The translations under genes were made by a program, and so were the position numbers. DNA of 64,000 nt from Pseudorasbora parva (lineage: Eukaryota > Chordata > Actinopteri > Cypriniformes > Gobionidae). Location of the stretch: positions 1 through 64,000 of the forward strand of contig NC_090177.1 of assembly GCF_024679245.1 (NCBI RefSeq), given 5' to 3'. Of the stretch, positions 1 to 11,061 are shown piece by piece. The notes below the pieces were generated by a model. The model ran no database searches. It saw only the letters and a list, made by a program, of their open reading frames with translations, and was not told the origin of the DNA. The number at the start of each line of letters is the position of its first letter. Positions within the stretch are counted from its first letter, which is position 1.

Positions 1-1580
1 CTAACCCTAACCCTAACCCTAACCCTAACCCTAACCCTAACCCTAACCCTAACCCTAACCCTAACCCTAACCCTAACCCTAACCCTAACCCTAACCCTAA
101 CCCTAACCCTAACCCTAACCCTAACCCTAACCCTAACCCTAACCCTAACCCTAACCCTAACCCTAACCCTAACCCTAACCCTAACCCTAACCCTAACCCT
201 AACCCTAACCCTAACCCTAACCCTAACCCTAACCCTAACCCTAACCCTAACCCTAACCCTAACCCTAACCCTAACCCTAACCCTAACCCTAACCCTAACC
301 CTAACCCTAACCCTAACCCTAACCCTAACCCTAACCCTAACCCTAACCCTAACCCTAACCCTAACCCTAACCCTAACCCTAACCCTAACCCTAACCCTAA
401 CCCTAACCCTAACCCTAACCCTAACCCTAACCCTAACCCTAACCCTAACCCTAACCCTAACCCTAACCCTAACCCTAACCCTAACCCTAACCCTAACCCT
501 AACCCTAACCCTAACCCTAACCCTAACCCTAACCCTAACCCTAACCCTAACCCTAACCCTAACCCTAACCCTAACCCTAACCCTAACCCTAACCCTAACC
601 CTAACCCTAACCCTAACCCTAACCCTAACCCTAACCCTAACCCTAACCCTAACCCTAACCCTAACCCTAACCCTAACCCTAACCCTAACCCTAACCCTAA
701 CCCTAACCCTAACCCTAACCCTAACCCTAACCCTAACCCTAACCCTAACCCTAACCCTAACCCTAACCCTAACCCTAACCCTAACCCTAACCCTAACCCT
801 AACCCTAACCCTAACCCTAACCCTAACCCTAACCCTAACCCTAACCCTAACCCTAACCCTAACCCTAACCCTAACCCTAACCCTAACCCTAACCCTAACC
901 CTAACCCTAACCCTAACCCTAACCCTAACCCTAACCCTAACCCTAACCCTAACCCTAACCCTAACCCTAACCCTAACCCTAACCCTAACCCTAACCCTAA
1001 CCCTAACCCTAACCCTAACCCTAACCCTAACCCTAACCCTAACCCTAACCCTAACCCTAACCCTAACCCTAACCCTAACCCTAACCCTAACCCTAACCCT
1101 AACCCTAACCCTAACCCTAACCCTAACCCTAACCCTAACCCTAACCCTAACCCTAACCCTAACCCTAACCCTAACCCTAACCCTAACCCTAACCCTAACC
1201 CTAACCCTAACCCTAACCCTAACCCTAACCCTAACCCTAACCCTAACCCTAACCCTAACCCTAACCCTAACCCTAACCCTAACCCTAACCCTAACCCTAA
1301 CCCTAACCCTAACCCTAACCCTAACCCTAACCCTAACCCTAACCCTAACCCTAACCCCTAACCCTAACCCTAACCCTAACCCTAACCCTAACCCTAACCC
1401 TAACCCTAACCTAACCCTAACCCTAACCCTAACCCTAACCCTAACCCTAACCCTAACCCTAACCCTAACCCTAACCCTAACCCTAACCCTAACCCTAACC
1501 CTAACCCTAACCCTAACCCTAACCCTAACCCTAACCCTAACCCTAACCCTAACCCTAACCCTAACCCTAACCCTAACCCT
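1..1580 (+). repeat. Terminal telomere repeat array (CCCTAA)n
   Basis: About 263 copies of the vertebrate telomere hexamer. The C-rich strand runs 5'->3' inward from base 1, as expected for the left end of a chromosome, so the complementary TTAGGG strand would carry the 3' overhang. The tract is perfect except for one unit with an extra C (about 1354-1360) and one lacking a C (about 1409-1414); these cancel and restore phase. The tract runs straight into subtelomeric sequence at 1581. It binds shelterin and is extended by telomerase in vertebrates (family knowledge). Its true length may exceed what is shown because assemblies often clip telomeres. Confidence 0.97.
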
Positions 1581-2565
1581 ACCCATCACAAAACCTATTG
1601 GCATTCACCCTATCGACTAAAACCCTAATGTGAAACTCCACAAAACAAAAATAGATATTTTAACGTAACCCTTATTCCAACCCTAACCCTACCCATCACA
1701 GACCCACTTGTATCAACCCCATCCACTAAAACCCCAATTTTGACAAAAATAGATACTAATGTAACCCTTACTCCTACCCTAATCCTACCCATCACAAACC
1801 CACTCGCATTAACCCTAATTTCAAACTTCATTGGACAAAAAATAGAGGCTAACCTAACCCTTACTCCTACCCTAACCCTACCCATCACAGACCCACTCGC
1901 ATCAACCCTATCGACAAAAACCTTAACTCCAAACTTCACTAGACAAAAAAATAGATACTAACGTAGTCCCTACTCCTACCCTAATCCTACCCATCACAAA
2001 CCAGTTTGCATTAACCCTAATTTGAAAATCCTTTAGACAAAAAAATAGATATTAACCTAGCCCTTACTCCTACCCTAATCCTACCCGTCACAAACCCACT
2101 GGCATCAACCTTATTGACAAAAACCTTAATAGACACTAACGTAGCTCCTACTCCTACCCTAAACCTACCCATCACAAACCTACTTGCATCAACCCTAATT
2201 AGAAAATCCATTAGACAAAAAAATTAGATACTAACCTAGCCCTTGCTCCTACCCTAATCCTACCCAACACAAACCCACTGGCATCAACCCTATTGACAAA
2301 AACCTTAATTCAAAACTCCATAGACACTAACGTAGCTCCTACTCCTACCCTAAACCTACCCATCACAAACCTACTCGCATCAACCCTAATTAGAAAATCC
2401 ATTAGACAAAAAATTAGGTACTAACCTAGCCCTTACTCCTTCCCTAATCCTACCCGACACAAACCCACTCGCATCAACCCTATCGACCAAAACCCTAAAT
2501 TCAAAATTCCATTAGACAAAAAAATAGATACCAATATAAGCCCTACTCTTACAATACCCATTGTA
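1581..2565. repeat. Subtelomeric degenerate satellite, S module copy 1
   Basis: About ten diverged tandem units of roughly 85-110 bp. Each contains CCTACCCATCACAAACCC, then CTCGCATCAACCCTA, then an A-rich stretch ending ATTAGACAAAAAAATAGAT. Successive ACCCATCACA landmarks lie near 1581, 1691, 1788, 1880, 1989, 2083, 2168, 2263, 2357 and 2453. The units hold many telomere-like TAACCCT/CCCTAA words, so the satellite may derive from decayed telomere repeat. Short open frames on both strands are by-products of its low complexity. No gene is seen. Confidence 0.85.
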
Positions 2566-3724
2566 AAAAACCATATAGGCTATACTTGCGCGTCAAGTAA
2601 CCAATTAACCAAAAAAATCCCAAAAGCAAACTCCTAATTCAACCTATACAACTAATATTATCTAGGACAGGGTGACTAACAACCCACACACAAACTCCAC
2701 CCACAAACCCAATTCTTGACCAAGATTTTAACCCTTAAAGCCAGACAGGAAGTTGTCGTATTTCATTAACGAAAGATATTACCGTATCGGGACAAAGACC
2801 AAAAGTACCGTCCTAATCACCACTCCTGACCACCCCAAACCCAATCAACTCGGACCTTTCCTTCAAAGTATGCGTCCGTTTTTATAAAAGCACTTTTTCT
2901 ATTAAAACGCCTATATCTCGGAAAAGAAAGCACGCACCAAGGCCAAACTCAACCTCATAACATCTCTCTGTAATACCTGTCACACCATAAAACCCTGAAC
3001 TTCTGGGACCTTTCCTTACTAAATGCACCATTTCCTATCAAGCCACACATCGCGGCCTAAGGGGGCGCTAGAGTCTCACACGGGGGCACGTTCAATAGGC
3101 CCTATCCTCACCCTTCTTTGACGTGAATATCAACACTATAGCCCAACTCAACACAGAGATATAGTCCATCTAAGTTGACACCTCGATAATCACCCTTTCA
3201 ATCATTTAATCACCTTTTACGTAGACTTCAAATCCCCTGACCTGTTACATAGACTTCAAATTCCCTGACCTTTTACCACATACCGAAATACTCCACCTAT
3301 GGGAGGATTGCAATGCTGGATCAGGATTATCGGGCTTCGGCTTGATTCGCTGGTCCAGAGCAAGTTCAGATTGGAAACTTTGCAATTCCTAAAAACCAGG
3401 AAAGGAAACAAGAACAATCACTTTCATCAGTAAAACTTACCCATCAGACTAACCAAACCGAAAAGAACGGATTATAACAAACTTTACCCCAGTGTTCATA
3501 ATTGATGGAAACATAAAGACAGAAGTTTCTTAAAACAACAAAACCAAAAGATAAAATAAGCTACTCACCTTGCCCATAAGCCAAAAAAGGCATTGCTCCT
3601 AGACGGGAGCCAATCACAGGCGACACAGTATAGTCTGACAGGCGTCGGCCAGTGCCCCTCCTCATTCTCCCTACTTCAAACCTTTCCAGACGAGTTCTGG
3701 CTTGGGGGGAGATGTTGTAATTTT
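2566..3724. repeat. Subtelomeric conserved block, S module copy 1
   Basis: About 1.16 kb of non-satellite sequence that recurs in full or in part at 5576-6745, 12450-13615, 19310-20480, 22790-23960 and 23987-24745. It contains a conserved imperfect hairpin (3316-3358), a short GCTCC/GGAGC hairpin followed by an AGCCAATCACAG CCAAT-type box near 3597-3623, and always ends in GAGATGTTGTAATTTTCC followed by CCCTAA repeats. Reading both strands I find no open frame resembling a known protein. Function unknown. It behaves as the standard subtelomere block of this chromosome end. Confidence 0.8.
3316..3358. other. Conserved imperfect hairpin in S module
   Basis: CTGGATCAG (3316-3324) pairs with CTGGTCCAG (3350-3358) with one G-T wobble, around an inner GGGCTTCGGC segment. 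Related hairpins with other wobble positions occur at 7118-7160 and 7858-7900, and again in the other S modules (for example 6337-6379). The pairing is visible in the sequence. A role in RNA or DNA is inference. Confidence 0.5.
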
Positions 3725-4387
3725 CCCTAACCTAACCCTAACCCTAACCCTAACCCTAACCCCTAACCCTAACCCTAACCCTAACCCTAACCCTAACCCT
3801 AACCCTAACCTAACCCTAACCCTAACCCTAACCCTAACCCTAACCCTAACCTAACCCTAACCCTAACCCTAACCCTAACCCTAACCCTAACCCTAACCTA
3901 ACCCTAACCCTAACCCTAACCCTAACCCTAACCCTAACCCTAACCCTAACCCTAACCCTAACCCTAACCCTAACCCTAACCCTAACCCTAACCCTAACCC
4001 TAACCCTAACCCTAACCCTAACCCTAACCCTAACCCTAACCCTAACCCAACCCTAACCCTAACCCTAACCCCTAACCCTAACCCTAACCCTAACCCTAAC
4101 CCTAACCCTAACCCTAACCCTAACCCTAACCCTAACCCTAACCCTAACCCTAACCCTAACCCTAACCCTAACCTAACCTAACCCTAACCCTAACCTAACC
4201 CTAACCCTAACCCTAACCCTAACCCTAACCCTAACCCTAACCCTAACCCTAACCCTAACCCTAACCCTAACCCTAACCCTAACCCTAACCCTAACCCTAA
4301 CCCTAACCCTAACCCTAACCCTAACCCTAACCCTAACCCTAACCCTAACCCTAACCCTAACCCTAACCCTAACCCTAACCCTAACCC
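3725..4387 (+). repeat. Interstitial telomere repeat tract
   Basis: About 663 bp of CCCTAA repeats in the same orientation as the terminal telomere. The tract is punctuated by short units (CCTAA), long units (CCCCTAA) and one CCCAA unit, concentrated in its first 480 bp; the last 190 bp or so are nearly perfect. It joins S module copy 1 to the first 6.7-kb unit. Such tracts mark former ends or duplication joints in vertebrate subtelomeres. Arg-Val and Gly-Leu dipeptide open frames here are artefacts of the hexamer. Confidence 0.95.
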
Positions 4388-4766
4388 ATACATTAGAACC
4401 CAAAAAACAATTGTGGTTCTTTTTAGAAAAAACATAGCAATTGGGCTGGAGACACACGTTTGGGACTGATCCCCCAGACGGGCCGCCTCAGAGGAGGGTG
4501 TCTAGTGTTTAAAGAGCCGAAACACCCGATGATACTGAGGTACGCTACTGAAGATGTGTCTCAAACATTTCCCTCAGACATCTCACTTGAGGGAGTAAGA
4601 ATCTCAAAGCAATACACTATCATTACCCACACTCCCACACTAACTCTAGCCATCACAAATCCACTCGCATCAACCCTACCAAACCCATTTTTTACACCAA
4701 AAAAACTTACCCACTAAGGCATCTTTTGACCAGAAAACGCTTTTCAAAAAACCATAAAATATAGAA
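4386..4766. repeat. Leader segment of macro-repeat unit 1
   Basis: Non-satellite sequence repeated at 11062 and 17929. It opens with an inverted repeat, AGAACC ... GGTTCT (about 4394-4419). An 85-codon plus-strand frame (4460-4717) is identical in all three units, but its C-terminal half is translated satellite and it resembles no family I know, so I do not call a gene. Confidence 0.6.
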
Positions 4767-5575
4767 CTACCCCCACTCCTACACTAACCCTACCCATCAC
4801 AAAACCTATTGGCATTAACCCTATCGACTAAAACCCTAATGTGAAACTCCACAAAACAAAAATAGATATTTTAACATAACCCTTATTCCAACCCTAACCC
4901 TACCCATCACAGACCTACTTGTATCAACCCCATCCACTAAAACCCTAATTTTGACAAAAGTAGATACTAATGTAACCCTTACTCCTACCCTAATCCTACC
5001 CATCACAAACCCACTCGCATTAACCCTAATTTCAAACCTCATTGGACAAAAAATAGAGGCTAACCTAACCCTTACTCCTACCCTAACCCTACCCATCACA
5101 GACCCACTCGCATCAACCCTATCGACAAAAACCTTAACTCCAAACTTCACTAGACAAAAAAAATAGATACTAACGTAGTCCCTACTCCTACCCTAATCCT
5201 ACCCATCACAAACCAGTTTGCATTAACCCTAATTTGAAAACCCATCAGACAAAAAAATAGATATTAACCTAGCCCTTACTCCTACCCTAATCCTACCCGT
5301 CACAAACCCACTGGCATCAACCTTATTGACAAAAACCTTAATAGACACTAACGTAGCTCCTACTCCTACCCTAAACCTACCCATCACAAACCTACTCGCA
5401 TCAACCCTAATTAGAAAATCCATTAGACAAAAAATTAGGTACTAACCTAGCCCTTACTCCTTCCCTAATCCTACCCGACACAAACCCACTCGCATCAACC
5501 CTATCGACCAAAACCCTAAATTCAAAATTCCATTAGACAAAAAAATAGATACCAATATAAGCCCTACTCTTACAA
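4767..5575. repeat. Degenerate satellite, S module copy 2
   Basis: Same roughly 85-110 bp satellite as at 1581-2565 with scattered substitutions. One satellite segment of 191 bp present in copies 1, 3, 4 and 5 is missing between about 5423 and 5440, consistent with unequal exchange or slippage between units. Confidence 0.8.
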
Positions 5576-6762
5576 TACCCATTGTAAAAAACCATATAGG
5601 CTATACTTGCGCGTCAAGTAACCAATTAACCAAAAAAATCCCAAAAGCAAACTCCTAATTCAACCCATACAACTAATATTATCTAGGACAGGGTGACTAA
5701 CAACCCACACACAAACTCCACCCACAAACCCAATTCTTGACCAAGATTTTAACCCTTAAAGCCAGACAGGAAGTTGTCGTATTTCATTAACGAAAGATAT
5801 TACCGTATCGGGACAAAGACCAAAAGTACCGTCCTAATCACCACTCCTGACCACCCCAAACCCAATCAACTCGGACCTTTCCTTCAAAATATGCGTCCGT
5901 TTTTATAAGAGCACTTTTTCTATTAAAACGCCTATATCTCGGAAAAGAAAGCACGCACCAAGGCCAAACTCAACCTCATAACATCTCTTTGTAATACCTG
6001 TCACACCATAAAACCCTGAACTTCTGGGACCTTTCCTTACTAAATGCACCATTTCCTATCAAGCCACACATCGCGGCCTAAGGGGGCGCTAGAGTCTCAC
6101 ACGGGGGCACGTTCAATAGGCCCTATCCTCACCCTTCTTTGACACGAATATCAACACTATAGCCCAACTCAACACAGAGATATAGTCCATCTAAGTGGAC
6201 ACCTCGATAATCACCCTTTCAATCATTTAATCACCTTTTACGTAGACTTCAAATTCCCTGACCTGTAACATAGACTTCAAATTCCCTGACCTTTTACCAC
6301 ATACCAAAATACTCCACCTATGGGAGGATTGCAATGCTGGATCAGGATTATCGGGCTTCGGCTTGGTTCGCTGGTCCAGAGCAAGTTCAGATTGGAAACT
6401 TTGCAATTCCTAAAAACCAGGAAAGGAAACAAGAACAATCACTTCCCTCAGTAAAACTTACCCATCAGACTAACCAAACCGAAAAGAACGGATTATAACA
6501 AACTTTACCCCAGTGTTCATAATTGATGGAAACATAAAGACAGAAGTTTCTTAAAACAACAAAACCAAAAGATAAAATAAGCTACTCACCTTGCCCATAA
6601 GCCAAAAAAGGCATTGCTCCTAGACGGGAGCCAATCACAGGCGACACAGTATAGTCTGACAGGCGTCGGCCAGTGCCCCTCCTCATTCTCCCTACTTCAA
6701 ACCTTTCCAGACGAGTTCTGGCTTGGGGGGAGATGTTGTAATTTTCCCTAACCTAACCTTGG
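5576..6762. repeat. Conserved block, S module copy 2
   Basis: Copy of 2566-3724 with a few substitutions. It ends in a very short telomere remnant, CCCTAACCTAACC, before the 740-bp repeats begin at CCAGAGCC. It holds the hairpin at 6337-6379 and the GCTCC/GGAGC hairpin with adjacent CCAAT box near 6614-6640. Confidence 0.8.
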
Positions 6763-8530
6763 CCAGAGCCATCGGACTAGACATACTGTTCTATGCACAG
6801 GATCCTGAACAAATGGGCCCACAAATTAGATAAGATCCTCATCCCCTCCGGTTTCTCTCCTGCCCTCCGTGGTCGGTGGAGAAACGGGATGGGGAGACGA
6901 ATCGAACCCAGACAGGTTCGTTGGAAAATGTGAGACCCAGACAGGCCGCACATTTTCTGGTTCGTCCTCTTAAAAAAGGATCTCAATTTTAGGAGACACA
7001 TGGTCAAAAATTCCCCTTTATCTAACCACTAGGTGACTGCCTTAGACCAGGATTAAACTCCGTGATTCGATCCTCACCACAGGCCAAAATACTTAACCAT
7101 TGGGGGGTTTTGCGATGCTGGGTCAGGATTATCGAGCTTCGGCCTGATTCGCTGATCCAGAGCAAGTTCAGACCGGAAACTTCGCAATTCCTAAAAACCA
7201 GAAAGGGAAACAAAAATAATCATAAAATTATCAGTAAAGGTTAGCCATGACCCCACTAAAACTTACTCATCGAACTAACCCAACCGAACGAAACGGATAA
7301 CAAAAACCACACCTACTTTTATAACCTTCCACCTAACTGAATAAGACAAAAAACCACAGAAGTTTCATAAATGAACAAAAGGATATATATATATTTTAAA
7401 AAATTATACGCCACCCACCTGACCCAAAAGCCCAAAAAAGGCACTGCTCCTAACGGGAGCCAATCACAGGCGACAACAGTATAGTCTGGCATGCGCAACC
7501 AGAGTCATCAGACTAAGACATACTGTCCCATGCACATGATCCGGTACAAATGGGCCCACAAATTAGATAGAAGATCCTCATCCCCTCCGGTTTCTCTCCT
7601 GCCCTCCGTGGTTGGTAGAGAAACGGGATGGGGAGACGAATCGAACCCAGACAGGTTCATTGGAAAATGTGGGACCCAGACAGGCCGCACATTTTCTGGT
7701 TCGTCCTCTTAAAAAAGGATCTCAATTTTAGGAGACACATGGTCAAAAATTCCCCTTTATCTAACCACTAGGTGACTCCCTTAGACCAGGATTAAACTCC
7801 GTGATTCGATCCTCACCACAGGCCAAAATACTTAAACCATTGGGGGGTTTTGCGATGCTGGGTCAGGATTATCGAGCTTCGGCCTGATTCGCTGATCCAG
7901 AGCAAGTTCAGACCGGAAACTTCGCAATTCCTAAAAACCAGAAAGGGAAACAAAAATAATCATAAAATTATCAGTAAAGGTTAGCCATGACCCCACTAAA
8001 ACTTACTCATCGAACTAACCCAACCGAACGAAACGGATAACAAAAACCACACCTACTTTTATAGCCTTCCACCTAACTGAATAAGACAAAAACCACAGAA
8101 GTTTCATAAATTAACAAAAGGATATATATTTATATATATATATTAAAAAAAATTATACGCCACCCACCTGACCCAAAAGCCCCCAAAAAAGGCACTGCTC
8201 CTAACGGGAGCCAATCACAGGCGACAACAGTATAGTCTGGCATGCGCAACCAGAGTCATCAGACTAAGACATACTGTCCCATGCACATGATCCAATACAA
8301 ATGGGCCCACAAATTAGATAGAAGATCCTCATCCCCTCCGGTTTTCTCTCCTGAACTTTCATAAATTAACAAAAGGATATAAAATAAATCAATACACCAC
8401 CCACCTGACCCATAAGCTAAAAAAAGGCACTGCTCTTAACGGGAACCAATCACAGGCGACATGTGTAACCAGAGTCATCGGACTAGACATACTGTTCCAT
8501 GCACATGATCCCTCTCAAATTTTAGGAAAT
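6763..8530. repeat. Roughly 740-bp tandem repeats inside unit 1
   Basis: Copies start at the CCAGAG(C/T)CATC landmark: 6763-7498, 7499-8249, 8250-8468 (internally deleted) and a fragment from 8469. Each full copy contains an inverted repeat GAAAATGTG ... CACATTTTC, the hairpin CTGGGTCAG ... CTGATCCAG, a short AT run, and the GCTCCTAACGGGAGC hairpin with adjacent CCAAT box. The hairpin and CCAAT parts are recognisably related to the S-module block, so the 740-bp repeat and the S module share ancestry. Short open frames differ between copies and are not convincing genes. Confidence 0.8.
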
Positions 8531-9640
8531 ACATGATCAAAAAATCCCCGTTCATTATTAAACTACCCCTTAACTCCACCCCTTAACCTATCCACCCCCC
8601 CACAACCTACCCCTTAATCTAAAAACTACCATCTTGCAAACCACACACTCTAAACACAAAACTACGGAAAACTTAGTTTACTGTTTCTTTAAGGGTACGA
8701 TAAACGACATTCGTTGTCAAATTTCGATAAATGGCATTCGCCACCGTGATCCGAAAAATGACACTCATCGCCAACAATCCATGAGCCGACTTTTACCGTC
8801 AACCTTTCAGGAATCGTTTTTCGCTTAAAGACAATTCAGAGGTCGACCTTTACGATCGCCTTTTCATGAATTGTTCTTCAACCATCGACTTTCGTCGACA
8901 ACAATTCATGGGTCAACTTTTACCGTCGACTTTTCATGAATCGTTATTCACGAACACATGTTCATGCAATTCATGTATTGACTTTTACCGTCAACCTTTC
9001 ATGAATGTCGTAGCCATTATTTGAACTAAAAAACCAAGACAGAGTGACTCAGCGGAACACCTTTTCTATCCACGGTGACACAAAATGCCTTCTGGGAAAT
9101 AACTTATAAAAACTTATCATCCTGAAAGTACACCTTCTAAAAATAAAAAATCAATCATCTTTTCTTTTAAAGAAGGGATAAACAGCGTTTACCGAAGAGA
9201 TTTGTTCACCATTTAGAGCCTTTTTTAATGATATGCGAAATCCACAAATACAGGAGTTGTTTTTTACCTTTAAACTTTCAAAAATCGTTTTTCGTTTATC
9301 AAAGATGATTCAGGGATTGACGCTTACCATCAACCCTTCATGAATCATTCTTCGATCATCGACTTTCATCGACAAACAATTCATGAGTCAACTTTTACCG
9401 TCAACCAATCATGAATCATTATTCACGAATAAACGTTTGTGAGTATTTCATGGATTGACTTTTACCGTCAACTTTCATGAATCTCGTGATTTAAACTTAA
9501 AAACCACAATACAGCGACTCAACGGAACACCTTTTCTATCCGCGGTGACACAAGATGCCTTATGGGTAATAACCTATAAAACTTACCCTCTTGCAAACAA
9601 CACGCTCTATACATGACACTGCGGAAAACTTAACCGCCTT
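8531..9640. repeat. AT-rich section with a diverged 471-bp direct duplication
   Basis: Two diverged copies offset by about 470 bp (about 8785-9123 and 9256-9594). They share TTTTACCGTCAACC, TTCATGAATC, GACTTTCRTCGAC and a GGAACACCTTTTCTATCC landmark. Sub-repeats around TCATGAAT make the section rich in short palindromes. No coding potential seen. Confidence 0.65.
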
Positions 9641-10760
9641 TTTTTAGGGTTCAGGCTCCCAACGGTTGTCCTTGGTAAGGATGATGTCGGTTTGGTTCTA
9701 GCTTGCGCCTTAGGGGGAAAGGCTGGTAGAAGCTTGATGGGCTCTTCGGGGCTCATCCGCCAGTCTGACCCTCGACCTGGCCCCTTAAAAATCCATTCAT
9801 TTATTATGGTGAATGGGGAGGTCAGGTTTGCCCCATTCGGGGGGCTCCCTGGGCCGTTGAGCTCGGCGGCCGGGGGCGGTGGCGATTGACTTCGCTATCT
9901 GCCCCAGGGCTGTGGTGTCTCTGTGGCTTTCGGGGGGTCCTTTGAAGGGTCTCCCGGCACTCTGGGGGTCTGGAGACCTGGGGAGGCTGAAAGTAAGTTT
10001 TGGCTATCCCTGGGTGGAAGGGCCTTCGGGGTCTTGGGGCCGAGAGGATTGGGAATCTCTCGACCCTGGGGACTCCCGGGTACCTATCGGTTCACGAGGA
10101 TGGGAATCTCGTGTCCGGTGGGGGCCTTGGGTTTCGGCTTGGGTGATCTTTAGGGGCTAAATCAGCAAGGGGGAGTTGGGCGGCGGTGATCCGTTCGCTG
10201 TCTGCCTTTTTTCCCCTGGGTCCCACGGGACCCAGCTGATTTGGGCAAGGGACCCCTTGGTGCCCTTCTGGAGGCCCTGCCTCTGGGGGGCACGGGGGGG
10301 TTCCTACTCCCCGGATTAGCCGGGGAAGGCCCCACCAAAATCAGCAGGGGCTAAGGGGGAAGGACGATCTGATCGTCGCGGACCCTGGATCCCTAAGTTC
10401 CCTAAGAACTTGGCTGATTTGGGCACAGGACCCGGGGGAGACCGGTTAGTCCATTCGGCTGTAACATGGTTGCGGCCGGTGGGCTCTCTCGGTGCCCTTG
10501 GATCCAGCTCTGGGAAATCGGAGAGTGTTCCCTGTGGGGCTCTTAACGAGCATTGCGGGACCTCTTCCGATGGATCGGAGTTAGCCCCAAGAAGAGACCT
10601 TTTAGTCACAGACTCTTCTCGGGTGACCTGGGTAACCTAACGGTGATAACAAAGGGTCACTTGGGGGAGTGGTAAGTATCCAGCCTTCCCGGGGTAACAC
10701 CCGGTTGGGTGGCCTAGGGCGATGGGCCTTAATTGGAGCCCAATTTTTTACGGTGACTAT
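9641..10760. other. GC-rich, hairpin-dense block of unit 1
   Basis: Abrupt change from AT-rich to GC-rich sequence with frequent CpG. Several perfect short stems are visible: CTGGGTCC/GGACCCAG, TCCCCGG/CCGGGGA, AAGTTC/GAACTT, ACGATC/GATCGT and AATGGGG/CCCCATT. Overlapping open frames on both strands (62-97 codons) are typical of GC-rich DNA and match nothing I know. It could be a CpG-island-like subtelomeric promoter or a structured non-coding transcript; the sequence alone does not decide. Repeated at 16508-17627. Confidence 0.55.
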
Positions 10761-11061
10761 TGCCACTCACGCAACAGCACATTGTGCAACCAACATCCAA
10801 CACACTGACATGTTTCTTCCCAGCTACTTTTTGCTTGTCTTCATTGCTGGACTTTGAGTTGTTCAACTCAAAAAATACATTCTTACTTGACTCGTGGAGT
10901 CCACTTCCCGATACACATAGATTTCCTCGAACCCATACCCCTTCCTCCGACCCTGACCCCCCACCCCATCCCAACCCCAACCAACACACTAACCTTGGCC
11001 TACCAAAAAAAATACTACAAACAAACCACTGACATCTACCTAAAAGATCAGGATTAGTTCA
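10761..11061. other. Tail of unit 1, no gene seen
   Basis: C-rich and A-rich sequence between the GC-rich block and the start of unit 2. Includes C-rich runs of the form CCCCACCCCATCCC. Frames of 67-90 codons are low-complexity Pro/Thr/Asn strings and not credible genes. Confidence 0.5.

Larger units (their letters stand above)
4386..11061. repeat. Subtelomeric macro-repeat unit 1 (6676 bp)
   Basis: First copy of a large tandem unit that begins CCATACATTAGAACCC and repeats at 11062 and 17929. Order inside the unit: leader (4386-4766), degenerate satellite (4767-5575), S-module block (5576-6762), 740-bp repeats (6763-8530), AT-rich section (8531-9640), GC-rich block (9641-10760) and a short tail. 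It differs from unit 2 mainly by lacking 191 bp of satellite (present at about 12100-12290), roughly one double satellite period. Elsewhere the landmarks I compared are base-identical, so the duplication is very recent or the array is being homogenised. No cellular gene recognised. Confidence 0.9.

Noticed and set aside
4173..4457. Arg-Val and Gly-Leu dipeptide repeat proteins on the minus strand
   Set aside because: Direct translation of TTAGGG repeats.
4460..4717. 85-codon frame identical in three macro-repeat units
   Set aside because: Identity reflects recent duplication, the C-terminal half is satellite, and there is no recognisable domain.
6900..7036. Minus-strand tRNA-like boxes (TCACCTAGTGG and TGGGTTCGAT), suggesting a tRNA-derived SINE
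   Set aside because: The two boxes are about 120 bp apart, too far for a normal tRNA promoter, and no cloverleaf can be drawn between them.
9692..10640. Overlapping GC-rich open frames on both strands
   Set aside because: Expected from high GC with few stops; no domain and no frame clearly preferred.
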